Part shown: positions 13,288 to 25,233 of the stretch, piece by piece
How positions within the stretch are numbered: position 1 is the stretch's first letter
How the letters are laid out: every line of letters begins with the position of its first letter
Assembly (NCBI GenBank): GCA_037367405.1
Contig: JAZKJV010010746.1
Span: 1 to 64,000, forward strand
Direction: 5' to 3'
Length of the DNA: 64,000 nt
Origin: Ottelia alismoides
Taxonomy: Eukaryota; Streptophyta; Magnoliopsida; Alismatales; Hydrocharitaceae
Position numbers and translations under genes: made by a program
Notes under the pieces: model-generated
What the model saw: only the letters and a program-made list of their open reading frames with translations
The model's database searches: none
Told to the model about the DNA's origin: nothing

Positions 13288-16200
13288 TGACAAACCCCAA
13301 ATTCACCCTCTTAATTTAACCAAATTAACGATAAAAATAAATGTTCGTTCATTGCAGTCAGGTAAAATTTATATTTTTTTTAAAAAATCGCAAATTTAAT
13401 TTATCGATTAATGCGAGCGGTTATTTTTTTACTTGGGCAAGCCCAATGTCAAACTCAGGGAGGCAACTTTCTCCTTATATTAATTTCCAATGCAATGCAA
13501 TTTTGGTCTAATTCAAGTGCTAGAATATAAATTTCAATCAAATCACTTCCACAAATCCTCAAACTTAGCTGAAAGATGAAAAATGATGAAATTAAGCTAT
13601 TGCAATTTTTTTTGGAATTTTTCGACTCAATATGAATTAATTATGAATTAAATATGAATGCAAGGTGATTTTTGCAAACTTAGTTTTAATAAATACCAAA
13701 CATCAATATTTTTCAGAAATCAATTTATCCTAAATAGGTCTATGTTTGAAATAACCAGAATAATTTTTAATTCCTAAAAATATTAAGTGAGGAATTAATT
13801 AAAATTTAATTAAACAAATCATCAATTAATTTATTAAGACCTCTTATGCATGTAAATAATGTGTTTTTGGGGCAAAAAGTAGAACCACTGAAACTCTACC
13901 TATTGTAAATTTTTGGTAATTTTCAGAAGACAACGATTAATTTAATAATCAATTAATAGCAAACAGTAGGAAAAGTATTCTATTTTCCACCAAAATAATT
14001 ATATTAAATAAAATACTGCTCATAAAAATATAATCAAATTCATAATGATAGAGCATGAGTTTCTCTACAATGCACAATTTTTAGAATCAGAAAATGATGC
14101 TAAATGAATGTTCAAATTAACATGCAAACCCAAGGTTCTAAATGCAAATATAGAAATGAAATTCCTAAAGATAAAATATGCTGACAAGGACTTTTATGCA
14201 ATTACCAGGTCTTGGAAGGATATCAATGCAATTTGATCAGCGGTGCATGTGCCTCTGGAGCAAGGGGTGTTGGGCTATATTGGAGAAGATCTGGGGATGT
14301 CCTCGTAATTTACCCCAAATGTCATGTCCCTCTCACGTGCCTTGGAATGCTTGGGCTTTCTTGGAATTTGACTGAACTAAAGGGGGTGTCCTGCCTAATT
14401 TCTCTAATGGCGTGAAACTCCTGAAATGCTGAGGTGCACGGGTGCAAATTCCCCTGCCCTCACGTGTTTCTCACGTGATGGGGGAGGGGATTTGGTTGGG
14501 GCAGTCGACGTCGCATGGTTGACTCAACTCATGGATGGGCATGCACGATCTGCAAAGGAGCTGGGCAGTGCTGTTATGGACCAAGCGGGTCGGAGGGCAG
14601 CAGTGGCTGGGCGATGGGGAGAGGACACAGGTGGTGGGAGGTCGCAGGTTGGAGCAGGCAGAGCACTGGCGCGCAAGCGTCTGCTAGAGGAGGCACTCGA
14701 CGGCACGACCCTTGCTAGTGTCGGAGGGGTGGCGCACGGTTGCTGGAGGTGGACGGCCACGCGCGGTGGCACGCATGGGAGGGTGCTCGGAGGAGAACCC
14801 ACGTGTGGTGAAGACGAGCATGTCGACTTGTGAGGATGAAGGGGGCGTGCAGAGGGTGCTCGCGGGCTGCAAGCTGGAGTCGGTGTGGATGGAAGGGAGT
14901 AGACAGAGGTGGAGAAGATGATGGGAGGATAGAGGAAGGAAGGAGACTAAGGAAAATAGGGGAGTTTCCCCTATGAACAGGGGATCTGAATCATTTTGTT
15001 CTTCTGTCGTAAATTTATCTTTCATCAATTCAAGAAATGATTTCCAAAAAATAAATAAAAATCACGGTTAGCTCTGAAATATATGATTTATCTGTTGAAA
15101 TGTAATTTGTTTGGTGATTTGTGGAATGGATGATGGTGAATCGAGGAGAGAGAAGTGTGGGGAGAAGGAAGAAGAAAGGAAAGAATGAAGGAAGAAGAAG
15201 AAGTTACCTGAGGTGATATGCGTGGGTGCTTGGGAAGAAGGTGGTTGCTCAGGAGAGCACCTTCTATCATTGTTCAACGCCGCGGCTGAGGCGGAGCTTG
15301 GTGAGCTCGAATAGCTCGCAACAAGGTCGTCAGACGGTCACCTTGGATCTCGACTGGGCACGGGAAGATCGTCGTTCAGATGGATTGCGCTCGCTGTCAC
15401 CGATGACGCACTCTCTAGAGCTCACTCAAGGTTCAGTAATGGCGGATGATAGGAATGATGGAGGCGAAGGGGGTTTTATGGTTGGTTTGTGAGTAGTGCA
15501 CAGAAGGGTGTGGAAAATTGTAGGTGGAGAGGCGGAGGACGTGGGGTATTTCGTTGCGGGTGGTTACGGAGAGCGAGGGAGGCACGGTCGTGCACCGCAA
15601 GGCGTGGGGTCGCGGTTGCAGGCGATGGAGGAAAGTAGCACGGGGTATGACCGCACGATGCGGGAGGAAGGTGAGATGGGCGTGCATGGGTTACATGAGG
15701 GGGGAGAGAGACAAAATAAGGTGAGAGGAGAAGAGAGGATGGAGGCTCCACGTGGCGCGCTCGGGAGTGGCTACATAGCGGCTTATTTTTAATTATTTAA
15801 AATAACTAAAAATATAATAATAATTAAATAAATAAATTAATTAAAATAATTAAAATGAAATAAAATAACTAAAAATAAAAAAATGGGTGACACGTGGTGG
15901 CTCCCGGAGCAGCCACGTGTCGCTCCTAGAAAAATGCAAATTTAAATCGAAAGAAAAATCAAAACAAAATATCAAAAGATGTCAAATCAAAAAGTGTTCA
16001 ACATAAAAGTTGATCGTCTCGATGAGATCTACAACTTCTACGAAGGATCAAAAATAAAAAAAAGTCATCTGTACAAAAAGTGTTTTGGGATACCTTATTG
16101 TTATAAAATACCGCATTTTTATCTTTTGCAAATTTTTTGTCATCTTTAATTAAGATAAAAACCAAAATAAAGTTAGAAAAAATATGAAAGAAATATTTAT

Positions 16201-16781
16201 AACTTAATCTACTTTTTTGAATTTTTAATAATTAAGAAAATAAAAAGATAAAATGGAGGGTATTATGGTCAATATGTACAATATACAACAGGGGAACAAA
16301 ACCCAAGTTTTACATACGATCTCCAATTTTCATAAAATTAGTCTTATTTTGAAGATCTTTGAATGTATATTACTCTAAAAGTGAGTAGACCTAAATCCGA
16401 CACTGTATGAGAGAGATATACATATTTTAAGGTCATAGTTTCAAACTTGGATTTGGGTTTATTAGACAATTTTATAAGTTAGTATTTTTTTAGTATTTTT
16501 TCTTTATTAGTGTTAGTAATATGTACACTATGGAGTTGGTTTTATTAGATTTGGAGTTAGTATAAAATAGACACAAATAGGTGAATTTTAGCTAATATAC
16601 AAGTGAATATTTACAAGTGATTTTTGGCTCCTTATTTAATGCAAATATGAATGCTAAAATGCAGATATTATTTACATATGCATGAGTGTTAATTAGGCAA
16701 TATAAGTGATGAAATACAACTAATTACTCAGGAATAAAACTCTATTATCAACTTTTAGAGTGATGAATCACATATTCATCA
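13288..16781 (-). repeat. G1 3' LTR (3.49 kb)
   Basis: It starts tgacaaacc and ends with the palindrome tgatgaatc...attcatca at 16761-16781, next to the PPT. It matches 26663-30248 throughout. A GC-rich island lies at about 14420-15760. ORFs there on both strands (such as 15226-15492 plus, 15433-15687 minus) also occur in the other LTR, which is expected from LTR duplication and is not evidence of a gene. Confidence 0.9.
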
Positions 16782-16795
16782 ACCCCCTATACTTA
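16782..16795 (-). other. G1 polypurine tract
   Basis: On the minus strand it reads TAAGTATAGGGGGT directly before the LTR start. It primes plus-strand DNA synthesis. The same motif precedes the G3 LTR and is repeated in the hairpins at 18366-18613. Confidence 0.85.
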
Positions 16796-18365
16796 AACAT
16801 TGCTTGTCCCTGAGCAACTAAAATGAAATGCAAAAGTGAAATGATTTTGGATTTCATACCAAGGTCATGAACAAAAGTTGAAAATGGAACTTGACTCGAC
16901 CTTTAGATTAATAATGTGGTGGAGCATTATTGGGATCTGAATTTAAGACCTAACAGCCTTTATGTTCCACAAGTCTTCTATTCAAATCACTTCAACAGTC
17001 AGGTCAGAACATAGCCTCATTCACAAATTCTGATGACCATGAATCTTACTTGTACTGTGTAAGTGGAATATAGCTCTCCACATCAGAAATGGAAAAGAAC
17101 CAGCCTCCTCTAACAAGGTAACTCTAATTTCCCAGTCTAGCAACTCTTTCCTCGAGGAGCAGGGTATGCCCTTCTAAGTTCAAGTACGACCGACTCAAGA
17201 AGAGGGGGTGGAGAGAAGAATGGACGGCAACCAGTGTAGCTACCTATCCTAGGATGCTTGACCAGTGTAGCCAAGTCATCCAACTGCAATATTTGAAGCT
17301 TTCTAATTTTTCTAAGCTTGTATATACACTCCGACAAGCATTTTACTTTTCAATCAGGCCTGTCCACTTTTGGAGATTCTGTATTTTTTTCTTTGTTTTT
17401 AGTTTTTGACATATATACAAGGTGCAACATGTACATAAGGAGTTTTTCTTCTTGAGCAGTAGAGTATCCCTCTTTTGAAGCTTTACTGCAATCCGCAGCA
17501 TCCCGTCCTTAAACATCAACTCCACTAGACTAGGTTGAGATGCACTACCCTCCCTAGAGGAGGACAGATGTTTCCACCCGTGTGATACTCCAAGCTAAAG
17601 GATTCTACCTCCTCACCACTTCATCAATGAAGAGCTAGGTGCATGGTGCTTGTCCAAGTTAGGGCACTGTCTAAAAGAATCATGTGTGTGTACGGAATAT
17701 TCTACTTAAACTAATCAAGATGACATGTGAATATAGACTTGCGGACTCAAAAAATTAAGTCACTTGACCTGAAAAATCTTAACTCCAGTTCCTATAAGGT
17801 TCCTTTGAAATTAGGTAGATTAAGGTCAAATCAAATCCATCATCGACAACTATTCATAACTTGGTTCAAAACCCATTAACTTTTCACATTGCATATGCTA
17901 GATATGCATATGAGATGCAGATGACATGCTATATGTATGAATGAAATGCAATATATATAGATATATATATTTGAATGCAGAGTAAATAAGAAGCCTATTT
18001 TTTATTTTTTGTTTTGTTTTATTTTGTTTTTGTTGTTTTTTTGTTATACTTCATATTTTACAACAAAATTTTACAAGAACTTTATATGTATTATACAAAT
18101 TATACAAGTATTATACAATATAGAAGTATACATGTATTTTACAAAGAGTTTTTTTTTCAATTTTTTACCCACCTCATAATTATTGCATAATATATAAAAA
18201 AATACGCAAAAGTACGAGCTATGGGTAAGTATATATGTAATATATACATGCTCCCTATACTTAGCATGTGCTACGTCCTCAGAGCACGAGAAGCGAGGAA
18301 AAGACATAGCTCGTGCAAGCGTAGGGGAGCTAAAATAACAAAAAGTATAGAAGTTGTTCCGCACC
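16796..18365 (-). other. G1 3' internal region, non-coding
   Basis: About 1.6 kb lies between the hairpin array and the PPT. Some Athila elements carry an env-like gene here, but no long ORF or membrane-type protein is visible. There is a degenerate inverted structure at about 18250-18330: gcacgag pairs with ctcgtgc, and the stretch matches 57115-57190 of G3. Otherwise it is AT-rich sequence. Confidence 0.5.
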
Positions 18366-18613
18366 CTATAATTAGGCTCTTGCAGCCTAAGTGTAGAAGA
18401 AAATGAAAAATCGGGCAGACGAGGTCAAGAGGGGAAATAGATGAGTATATATAAATGGCGGGAATCGGTCCCCCATACTTAGGCTCAGGTCAGCCTAAGT
18501 CTAGGAAAGAAGTGGATGTGAGAACCGATGAGATCTTGAGGACGTACATAAAATGGTGAATAGACTCGGGTCACTCTCCCCCTATACTTAGGATGTGGTC
18601 ATCCTAAGTATAG
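18366..18613 (-). repeat. Three PPT-like stem-loops in G1
   Basis: Three inverted repeats have near-identical arms. 18582-18595 pairs perfectly with 18600-18613 (ctatacttaggatg, 14 bp, 4-base loop). 18473-18485 pairs with 18492-18504, and 18366-18378 with 18384-18396 (each about 11-12 of 13). On the element strand the first two stems begin or end in a PPT-like GTATAG or TATGGGGG. G3 has the same structures at 56924 and 57035. Confidence 0.8.
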
Positions 18614-18799
18614 CCATAAAATGAAACGATATGGAGCCGTGGCGAGTGATTCGAATCACATGAGAGGGAGGGAAAGAAAATATATAAAAGAATGAGTGAG
18701 TATGAGTATGTACAGATAGATCATGATCTAAATCTTTTTGATGCTACTAATGGCGAGAGATTAATGTTGCAAGGCTTTATGTGTGGCTCTATATGTGTC

Positions 18800-19935
18800 T
18801 TCTGAGTCTGCCTCACGCATGAAAACAATCTCCTCAACACGGACTAACTATTCATTAGGTTCAACAAAGTGTTTCAGCATATGTCTATTAACTAGGGATG
18901 TTTGTGCACTATCTGTAAGATCTGAGATCTCTACGCATCTACTGTCATGCACCGCATGGACTATGAAAGGACCCGTCCACTTGGATTTGAGCTTCCCTTA
19001 AAAACCTTCAGTCTGGTATTGAACAACCATACCTTTTGTCCAGGAACAAAGGTCTTTCATCTAATAAATCTATCGTGCCAACGCTTTACCTTATCCTTGT
19101 ACACCAAACTATTGTCGTATGCTCGGTTTATGATCTCCACAAGTTCACTCAGATCCATATGCCCTAGGTGTGTGTTCCAATTGACCTTCTTGATTACCCA
19201 CTCTGATTTATGCACTAACTATGCGACAAGTGGCACGGCTTCCCAAATACCATTCTGAATGGGGAGGTTCCCAATGGTGTCTTGTAAGCCGTCTTGTAAG
19301 CCGAAAGGACTTGGTACAAGATCTGAGACCAGTCCTTCTCGTATGGGTGGACAAGCTTCCGCAATATGGTCTTAACCTCCCTATTCGACACCTCTGCCAT
19401 GCCATTGGTCTGTGGGTGGTAAGGACGAGCGATACAGTGCTCGACGTCGTAATCCTTCACAAGTTTCTTTACATCTCTATTAACGAAATGGCTACCCCAT
19501 CGGATATCAACACTTTGGGGATCCCGAACCTAGAAATGATATGATCTCTGATAAATTTATAGACAATCCTACTGTCTGCAGCTCGGTTTGGGATAGCCTC
19601 CACCCACCTTGACAAATAATCCACCGCAAGAAGGATATACTCAAAACCATGGCTAACCGGGAATGGGCCCATGAAATCGATGCCCCATGCTTCAAAGACA
19701 TCACAAAATGATGATAGGCTGCATTGACATCTCATCCTTGGAACCAACAACTCCTCCCATTCGCTGGCATACTGGACATGACTTCACAAAAGTGAGAGCA
19801 TCGTGAAACAAAGTTGGCCAGTATAAGCCACACTGTAAAATCTTCCATGTCCATAAGGTCCTCTTTCCGGAGTGGTGTCCTCCTGCCTCTAGACTATGGC
19901 AGAAAGTAAGGACAGTATGATATTTCTCTTGAGGA
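18800..19935 (-). pseudogene. G1 integrase (broken)
   Basis: The integrase joins the cDNA into the chromosome. From right to left on the minus strand I see an HHCC zinc-binding region (about 19740-19900, ending CPVCQRMGG) and a core with GIDFMGPF (first Asp). Then come VLISDG (second Asp) and VSNREVK (Glu), and lastly a C-terminal GKLKSKWTGPF region without a chromodomain, as in Athila/Tat. A frameshift just after SDG separates the pieces 19469-19750 and 19215-19460. A 12 bp in-frame tandem duplication (19279-19302) repeats AYKT. Later stops break the C-terminus. Confidence 0.85.
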
Positions 19936-20120
19936 ATACACCTCCTCCAGACACAATTCGGTCCTTCAAAGAAAAGGATCGGATCCTCCCAGTGGTAATG
20001 TCTCGAATCCGACTTAAGTCAGTCTATGCTTCTCTTAGTCCAATCTTCGGGATATTTCTTGGAAACAAGATAGTTCACTATATTGGTGTACCATGGGAGT
20101 GAGTCGATAACAAAAACCGA

Positions 20121-20636
20121 CTAGTCAGTAAAGGAGTCTCGAATAGGTGTATCATCAGAAGTATCAAGAGTTTCTAGATGGGAGAGGTGTTCATCCACTA
20201 CATTTTTCTTTCCAGGTTTATCTCTGATGTCTAAGTCAAACTCCTGGATAAGTAAAATCCAACTAAGAAGATGCACCTTCGCATCCTTCTTTTCCATGAG
20301 GTACCGTAGTGCTGTATGATCTATGAACACAATCACCTTAGATCTGATGAGATGAAATCTGAACTTATCCAATGCGAACACTACCACAAGAATCTCTTTT
20401 TCGGTAATTGTATAGTTATGCTGAGTGGGATCAAGCACTTTTCTTGTGTAGTGTATGTAGAGCGGGATACCATCTCGCCTCTGTCCTAATACAACCCCAA
20501 CAACAAAATCTGAGGCTTCCGTCATAATCTCAAAAGGAAGAGACCAATCTGGGACTTGTAGGATCGAGGCATCCATGATCGTACCTTGAAGTAGCTTAAA
20601 GGCCTCAAGACATTTATGATCGACAATAAACTCCAT
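20121..20636 (-). pseudogene. G1 RNase H domain
   Basis: A 171-codon open stretch reads as the end of reverse transcriptase and the RNase H domain. It includes ILQVPDWSLPFEIMTEASD, then the TEKEILVVVFALDKFRFHL helix and VNNV-like KKNVVDEHLSHLE near its end, as in gypsy polyproteins. RNase H degrades the RNA template during reverse transcription. It is out of continuity with reverse transcriptase upstream through stops near 20640-20700. Confidence 0.85.
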
Positions 20637-20699
20637 GTGTTTTCCTAAAAGCTCAGTTAGTGGTCGGGCGATCTTTGATAAATCTTTGATGAATCTCCT

Positions 20700-21300
20700 T
20701 TAAAATCCAACATGCCCGAGGAATGACTGCAATTGTTTTACATTGGTTGGTGGTTGGAGTCGTCTGATCACGTCTACCTTGGCAGGGTTAACCTCCATTC
20801 CTCTCTTGGATATGACATGCCCCAACACAATACCCTCCATCACCATGAAGTGACTTTTCTCCCAGGAGAGCACCAGATTTACCTCACACATCTTTTGAGG
20901 ACTCGGTCCAAATATCTAAGATGAGAGTCGAAGGAATCGTCGTGGGTCAAGAAGTCATCCATGAAGACTTCCATAAATTCACCGACCATCTCGGCGAATA
21001 CAACAATCATGCATCTTTGAAATGTACCAGGAGCGTTTCATAACCTAAAGGGCATTAGCTTGAAAGCGTAGGTACCAAAGGGGCATGTGAATGTGGTTTT
21101 CTCTTGGTCCTTAGGAGCGATAAATACTTGATTGTAGCTCGAGAACCCATCTAAGAAGTATAAGAATTCCTTTCCCGCTAATCTTTCTAAGATCTGATCG
21201 ATAAATGGTAGGGGAAAATGATCCTTCTTCGGAGTGGTAATGAAGCATCTATAATCCACACAGACACGCCACGACGTGGGTACTAGTGTTACGATCTCCT
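20700..21300 (-). pseudogene. G1 reverse transcriptase (broken)
   Basis: Reverse transcriptase copies the element RNA. Reading right to left: ITTPKKDHFPLPFIDQ and FLDGFSSYNQ, the first catalytic Asp block, lie in 21038-21259. The FMDD box (a variant of YVDD) is near 20965, and the LGHVISKRGMEVNPAK motif lies in 20700-20891. The domain order and spacing are typical of Ty3/gypsy. A break lies between LMPFRL (21045) and the FMDD block, and there are stops near 20890. Confidence 0.85.
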
Positions 21301-22360
21301 ATCCGTCCTCATTGGTGGTCGTCTGAATTCCAGACTTCTTCAGGACAACATGTATAGGTGCCACCCCCTTGGAATCGGAGATGTGATAAATAAAACCCGC
21401 GTCGCGTCATTTCTCAATTTCTTTCTTCACCGTAAATTTGGATTCAACCTACGTTGGAATTCACGGGAGGGTTTAGCCTCATTCTCAAGGTATATATGAT
21501 GTAAACACAGAGCGGGATTTATCCCGTGAAGATCGAAGATGCTCTAGCCTATTGCCTTGCAGTTTTTCTCCAAGATCTCTAGCAAGCGAGATTCTTGCTC
21601 CTCGGTCAATCGCGAACTGATGATGACTGGAAATTTCTTCTCTTCTTTCGCAAGGAAGGCATATTTCAAGGTTGTGGGTAATGGTTTGAGCTCTGTTAAA
21701 GTATGGTCATCAAGAAAATCTGGCTCAATCAATTCTGGTTCTGTGCTGGTAGTGGCTGGATCTGTCTCTAAAGTAACTGCCACCAACGGACTTAGCTCTG
21801 GAGTCGGATCGTCAAAAGTATCCAAGAATCGGTGAAAGCCACGTATGACTCATAATCCTCATCTTCTGATTGTCCTAAAAAGGGAAGGGCTAACACGTCC
21901 AATTAGGCCTTTTTGTCATCGAAGATGTAGGGGGATGGATTCTCTGTATGATCTATGCTTTGTTCGTCCCTAAGGATCTCACAAACTGTCGCATGTACAA
22001 GATTCTGTCCAGCAGAGATGGACTCATCGGTGCTAGCTGGGTTCTGTTTCCATGGCCCAATGGTGTCTACATGAACACAATCTGCTTTTGACGAAGTGTA
22101 CTCGGTGATTGATTTAGAATCTGGCCTCTGCCACCTTGTCTACTCCATTTCAAGTTCCTCATCTCCGCATGGAGTTTCGAACTGAATTTTCCCGATCTTA
22201 TAATCAAATAAGGCCCCTGCTATTCTAAGGAAGGGCCTTCCAAGAATGATATGGGAATCTCTCCAATTTTAAGGAGTCTCCATATCAATGACTATAAAGT
22301 TCACCATGTAATACCGACCTCAACATTAATAACAATGTTCCTCAATTCTCCCTTGGACCT
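21301..22360 (-). pseudogene. G1 protease-RT linker region
   Basis: This is part of the polyprotein between protease and reverse transcriptase. One open piece (21544-21825, 93 codons) ends LTEEQESRLLEILEKNCKAIG, a sequence type found just before the reverse transcriptase core in Athila/Tat polyproteins. Other parts are interrupted by stops. Confidence 0.6.
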
Positions 22361-22588
22361 CTAAGTGGATTTTTCCGCAAATTGGAGTAGAGCTCTGAAT
22401 TTCCTGAGAGGTCCTAGATTTAGCCGCTCATAGAGGGTTGTTGGCATCAGATTATTTGAAGATCCATTATCTAGGAGAGTGTGTGCAAACGTAGTGTCAT
22501 CGACATGACTCGCCACATAATGGGCACCCATGTTCCTTCGTTTCCTTGGAAACACATTTTTGATGGCGCAAGTAGTGGCTACTGACAA
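22361..22588 (-). pseudogene. G1 aspartic protease
   Basis: A 75-codon piece carries LLDNGSSNNLMPTTLYERL. This is the aspartic protease active-site region of Athila/Tat elements, where the residue after the catalytic Asp varies; here it is D-N-G. The protease matures the Gag-Pol protein. The frame ends at both sides in stops, and downstream continuity to reverse transcriptase is lost. Confidence 0.7.
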
Positions 22589-22674
22589 AACGTGCTTTTA
22601 GACACAACTTCTTGTTTTCCTTCTGACCCTAGTAGGTGTGCATCTCACCTTAAGGTACTTTTGAAAGGCAGGCG

Positions 22675-23205
22675 TCATATCCACATACTTATCAAAGGGG
22701 ATTGTGACTTTGATGTATTTATTGCAAAACTCAGCCATCTCAGGGTCATATTTTTGGTTTTTTTAGATTTCTTATTTCCACCCTTAAGGGCAAGGGGGAA
22801 ATGGATTATTGAAGACAACTCAGATTCTAAAACTGAAATGTTTTCATTTAAATGGGAATCTGAGTTCTGTACAGGACTGGGACTCTGACTCTGACTTGGA
22901 CTATAAAGAAATTCATGTAATGAAACAAGTGGTGCATCTACTGCTATTCCTGGTGCGTCCTCCTCAGATGGAGGTGCGGGCTCTTCATCAGGCTCGCTTG
23001 ACTCATTATTGGTGCTCCTCTCCTTCTTTTTGCCTTGGTGTTTTGAGGACTTTGAAATCCTCTTATTCCGCTGATGTCGGTGATGGTGGTGGTGATGCTG
23101 CTCCTCTGCCTCCAAGTTCTGCTCAGGTATAGACTTGGTGGCATCTTCCTCATGTTCCCGTGCCCGATCATGTATAGTCACTATCCTTCCACTCCTTACG
23201 GACAT
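22675..23205 (-). pseudogene. G1 gag-protease spacer ORF
   Basis: A 176-codon open stretch is rich in charged and low-complexity sequence, with a run of histidines near residue 37 and acidic/Ser-Pro segments after it. It ends with LRWLSFAINTSKSQSPL, resembling the segment before protease in related elements. It probably encodes the C-terminal part of Gag or the Gag-Pol spacer. Function is not assigned beyond that. No zinc knuckle was found. Confidence 0.5.
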
Positions 23206-23898
23206 ATGATTAACATTATCGTGCGAAAGGATCTCATGTTCAGATAGAGAATAATATGAATAATATACCTGATCTCGTGATCGATGCTAACCCTGATTCA
23301 GGCTATTGGGGTTAGCCTGAACCTGGCTAGGAATTGGGGTCTTTGGTGCCATCGGCTGATCCTGGTAGCATGAGACACGGTTTAGATCTGTTCTTATGTC
23401 ATGGTAATCGTTCTGCATCTGCTGGACCCTATCAGTCAAAGTCTGGATGGCCAAGGTGAGGGACTCGAAATCATTAATGGGCGGGATCTGCTGCTGCTGA
23501 CTAGAGGATGAGTGATTCTGCTGTTTATATTGGCCTTGCTGGCCTTGCCAATACTGCTGCGGGTGGGACTGTGAAGTGTAAGGTGGTGGAAGGCCCTACT
23601 GGCTTGAGTGGAATGTGTGCTGCTGTTGGTGCTGTTGAGGCTGGTATCCTTGTCCTGACCGGGACTACACAAAAACCACGGTGTGGGGACGGAGTTGGTT
23701 TCCTATTAAGTTAGGGAGGGTTCAGTGTGGCTGACCATCCCCTATCCCTGACTGTTTGCTGACGGGGTCATGGATGTAGCACAGCCCGTTGATCTCAAAC
23801 ACCTGTGGAGGCTCCTCGTAGACTGACTCCACCTATGGGGGTGTGTACTGCTCCTACTAAGTGCATTGTTGCTCCTCAACCCAGCTGCTCTGAGGCCC

Positions 23899-25233
23899 CT
23901 ATACCTGCTCCTGTACTAGATGAACTCGATGTATAGGTACATGTGGTGTAGAAGGGGCAGGTAGTCGTATCATGGCTACCTTCTCAGTTAATTCCTCCAC
24001 TTGTTTCAGCAATCGTGAAAGCGCCTCAAGATCAGTGACCCTCTTGTGGATCTGTTCTACCATGGTAAGCTTATCAGCTATTATCCCTATGCTAGGGATT
24101 AGGTCATCTATCAGATCCGCTATAACCCTCTTAGGTATCTCATTAGATAGGCTTGAGGGAGACACCTGATAGGCCCTGGTGGCATGAGATCTGCCTGTTT
24201 CGGCCATTTGCTCTAATTTCTTCCATATGGCATCTTCGTTTATATTCAGATAGCTACCTCCATAGTCTGCACTCACTAACCCCTGCATTTTCGGGATCAT
24301 ACCACAAAACAAGGTCTGGACTAAGATCACATTGGTAATGCCATGTCCAGGGCATTTTTGTGTCAAGTCATTGAATCTATCCCAGGCTTCATGGAATGGT
24401 TCGTGGGGACCCTGGGAAAAGCTAGCGATCTTTGTCCTCATCTGGTTAGTTCTACTAAGTGGGTAGAACTTCTTCAAAAATAAATATTTGAATTGCCTCC
24501 AGGTCGTACATCTAACCCCGAGTTTCTTCAACCAATGGGCAACCTTATCTCCTAAGGCAAATGGGGTAGCCTTCAGCATGATGTAATCTTATCCAGCCTT
24601 AGGATGGCTAAGGTTGTTACACACCAACTCGAAGTCTCTCAGGAAAGCATATTGTTCTTTTGTGGCATTTCCATTAAACTTCGGTAGCAACCCAAGGAAA
24701 TGGGACTCCAGCTCAAATACCTCTGGAGGTACCTCAGGTACGAGCCAACTATGTGTCTCATTCTTAGCTGGGTTGTAGGCATCTACCATCGATCTATCTA
24801 TTCCACCCACCTCAATCACATGTCCCATCCTAGCCATAAGATATGCATTCAGCTGCTCAGCTCTAGCTAAACGAGCAAGGACTTGATGCATAGGATCATT
24901 TCTGTGTTCCTCTTCATCTGGGTTTTTCTTAAGAATCTTGGTCTCTGGTTCGTCCTCTTCACATGAATAAATAATGTGGTCTAGGTTAAAGGATGTAGTA
25001 ATGAAGATATTTTCATCGAGGCGAAGGTCTTCCTCGGTGAGATGAGAGGAGAGCAAAGGGATGGTTTGAGGGTCACCATCCCGAGAGTGAGAGATCCCGA
25101 ACTCAAGAGGGTCATGAGCTCGGGTTGGCCCAAGTTGCGCTTGGGCCGATGAAGATGCACTTCGTGAGGGGTCCAATGAGAGATTTGTGAAGCTTGAGTA
25201 AATATCCCCCCAGTCAGTCATCTTTAATGGCAA
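23899..25233 (-). pseudogene. G1 gag, one in-frame stop
   Basis: Gag forms the virus-like particle. The reading frame opens with MPLKMTDWGDIYSSF (25233) and continues to PHVPIHRVHLVQEQV (23902). A single TAA at 24589-24591 splits it into 214 and 226 codons; the two parts are in the same frame. The second part has the Athila/Tat gag signature: PFALGDKVAHWL, then FLKKFYP, then a WDRFNDL and CPGHGI block. The start at 25233 is the first Met of the open frame. Upstream is leader with stops. Confidence 0.85.

Noticed and set aside
14426..15792. Cluster of ORFs on both strands in the G1 3' LTR, repeated at 27873-29243
   Set aside because: Conservation between the two LTRs follows from LTR duplication, frames differ between copies and peptides are low complexity.
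16796..18365. Env-like gene downstream of G1 integrase
   Set aside because: No ORF over about 100 codons and no signal peptide or transmembrane pattern could be supported.
22592..23132. Plus-strand ORFs of about 100 codons
   Set aside because: They are antisense to the G1 gag-pol spacer.
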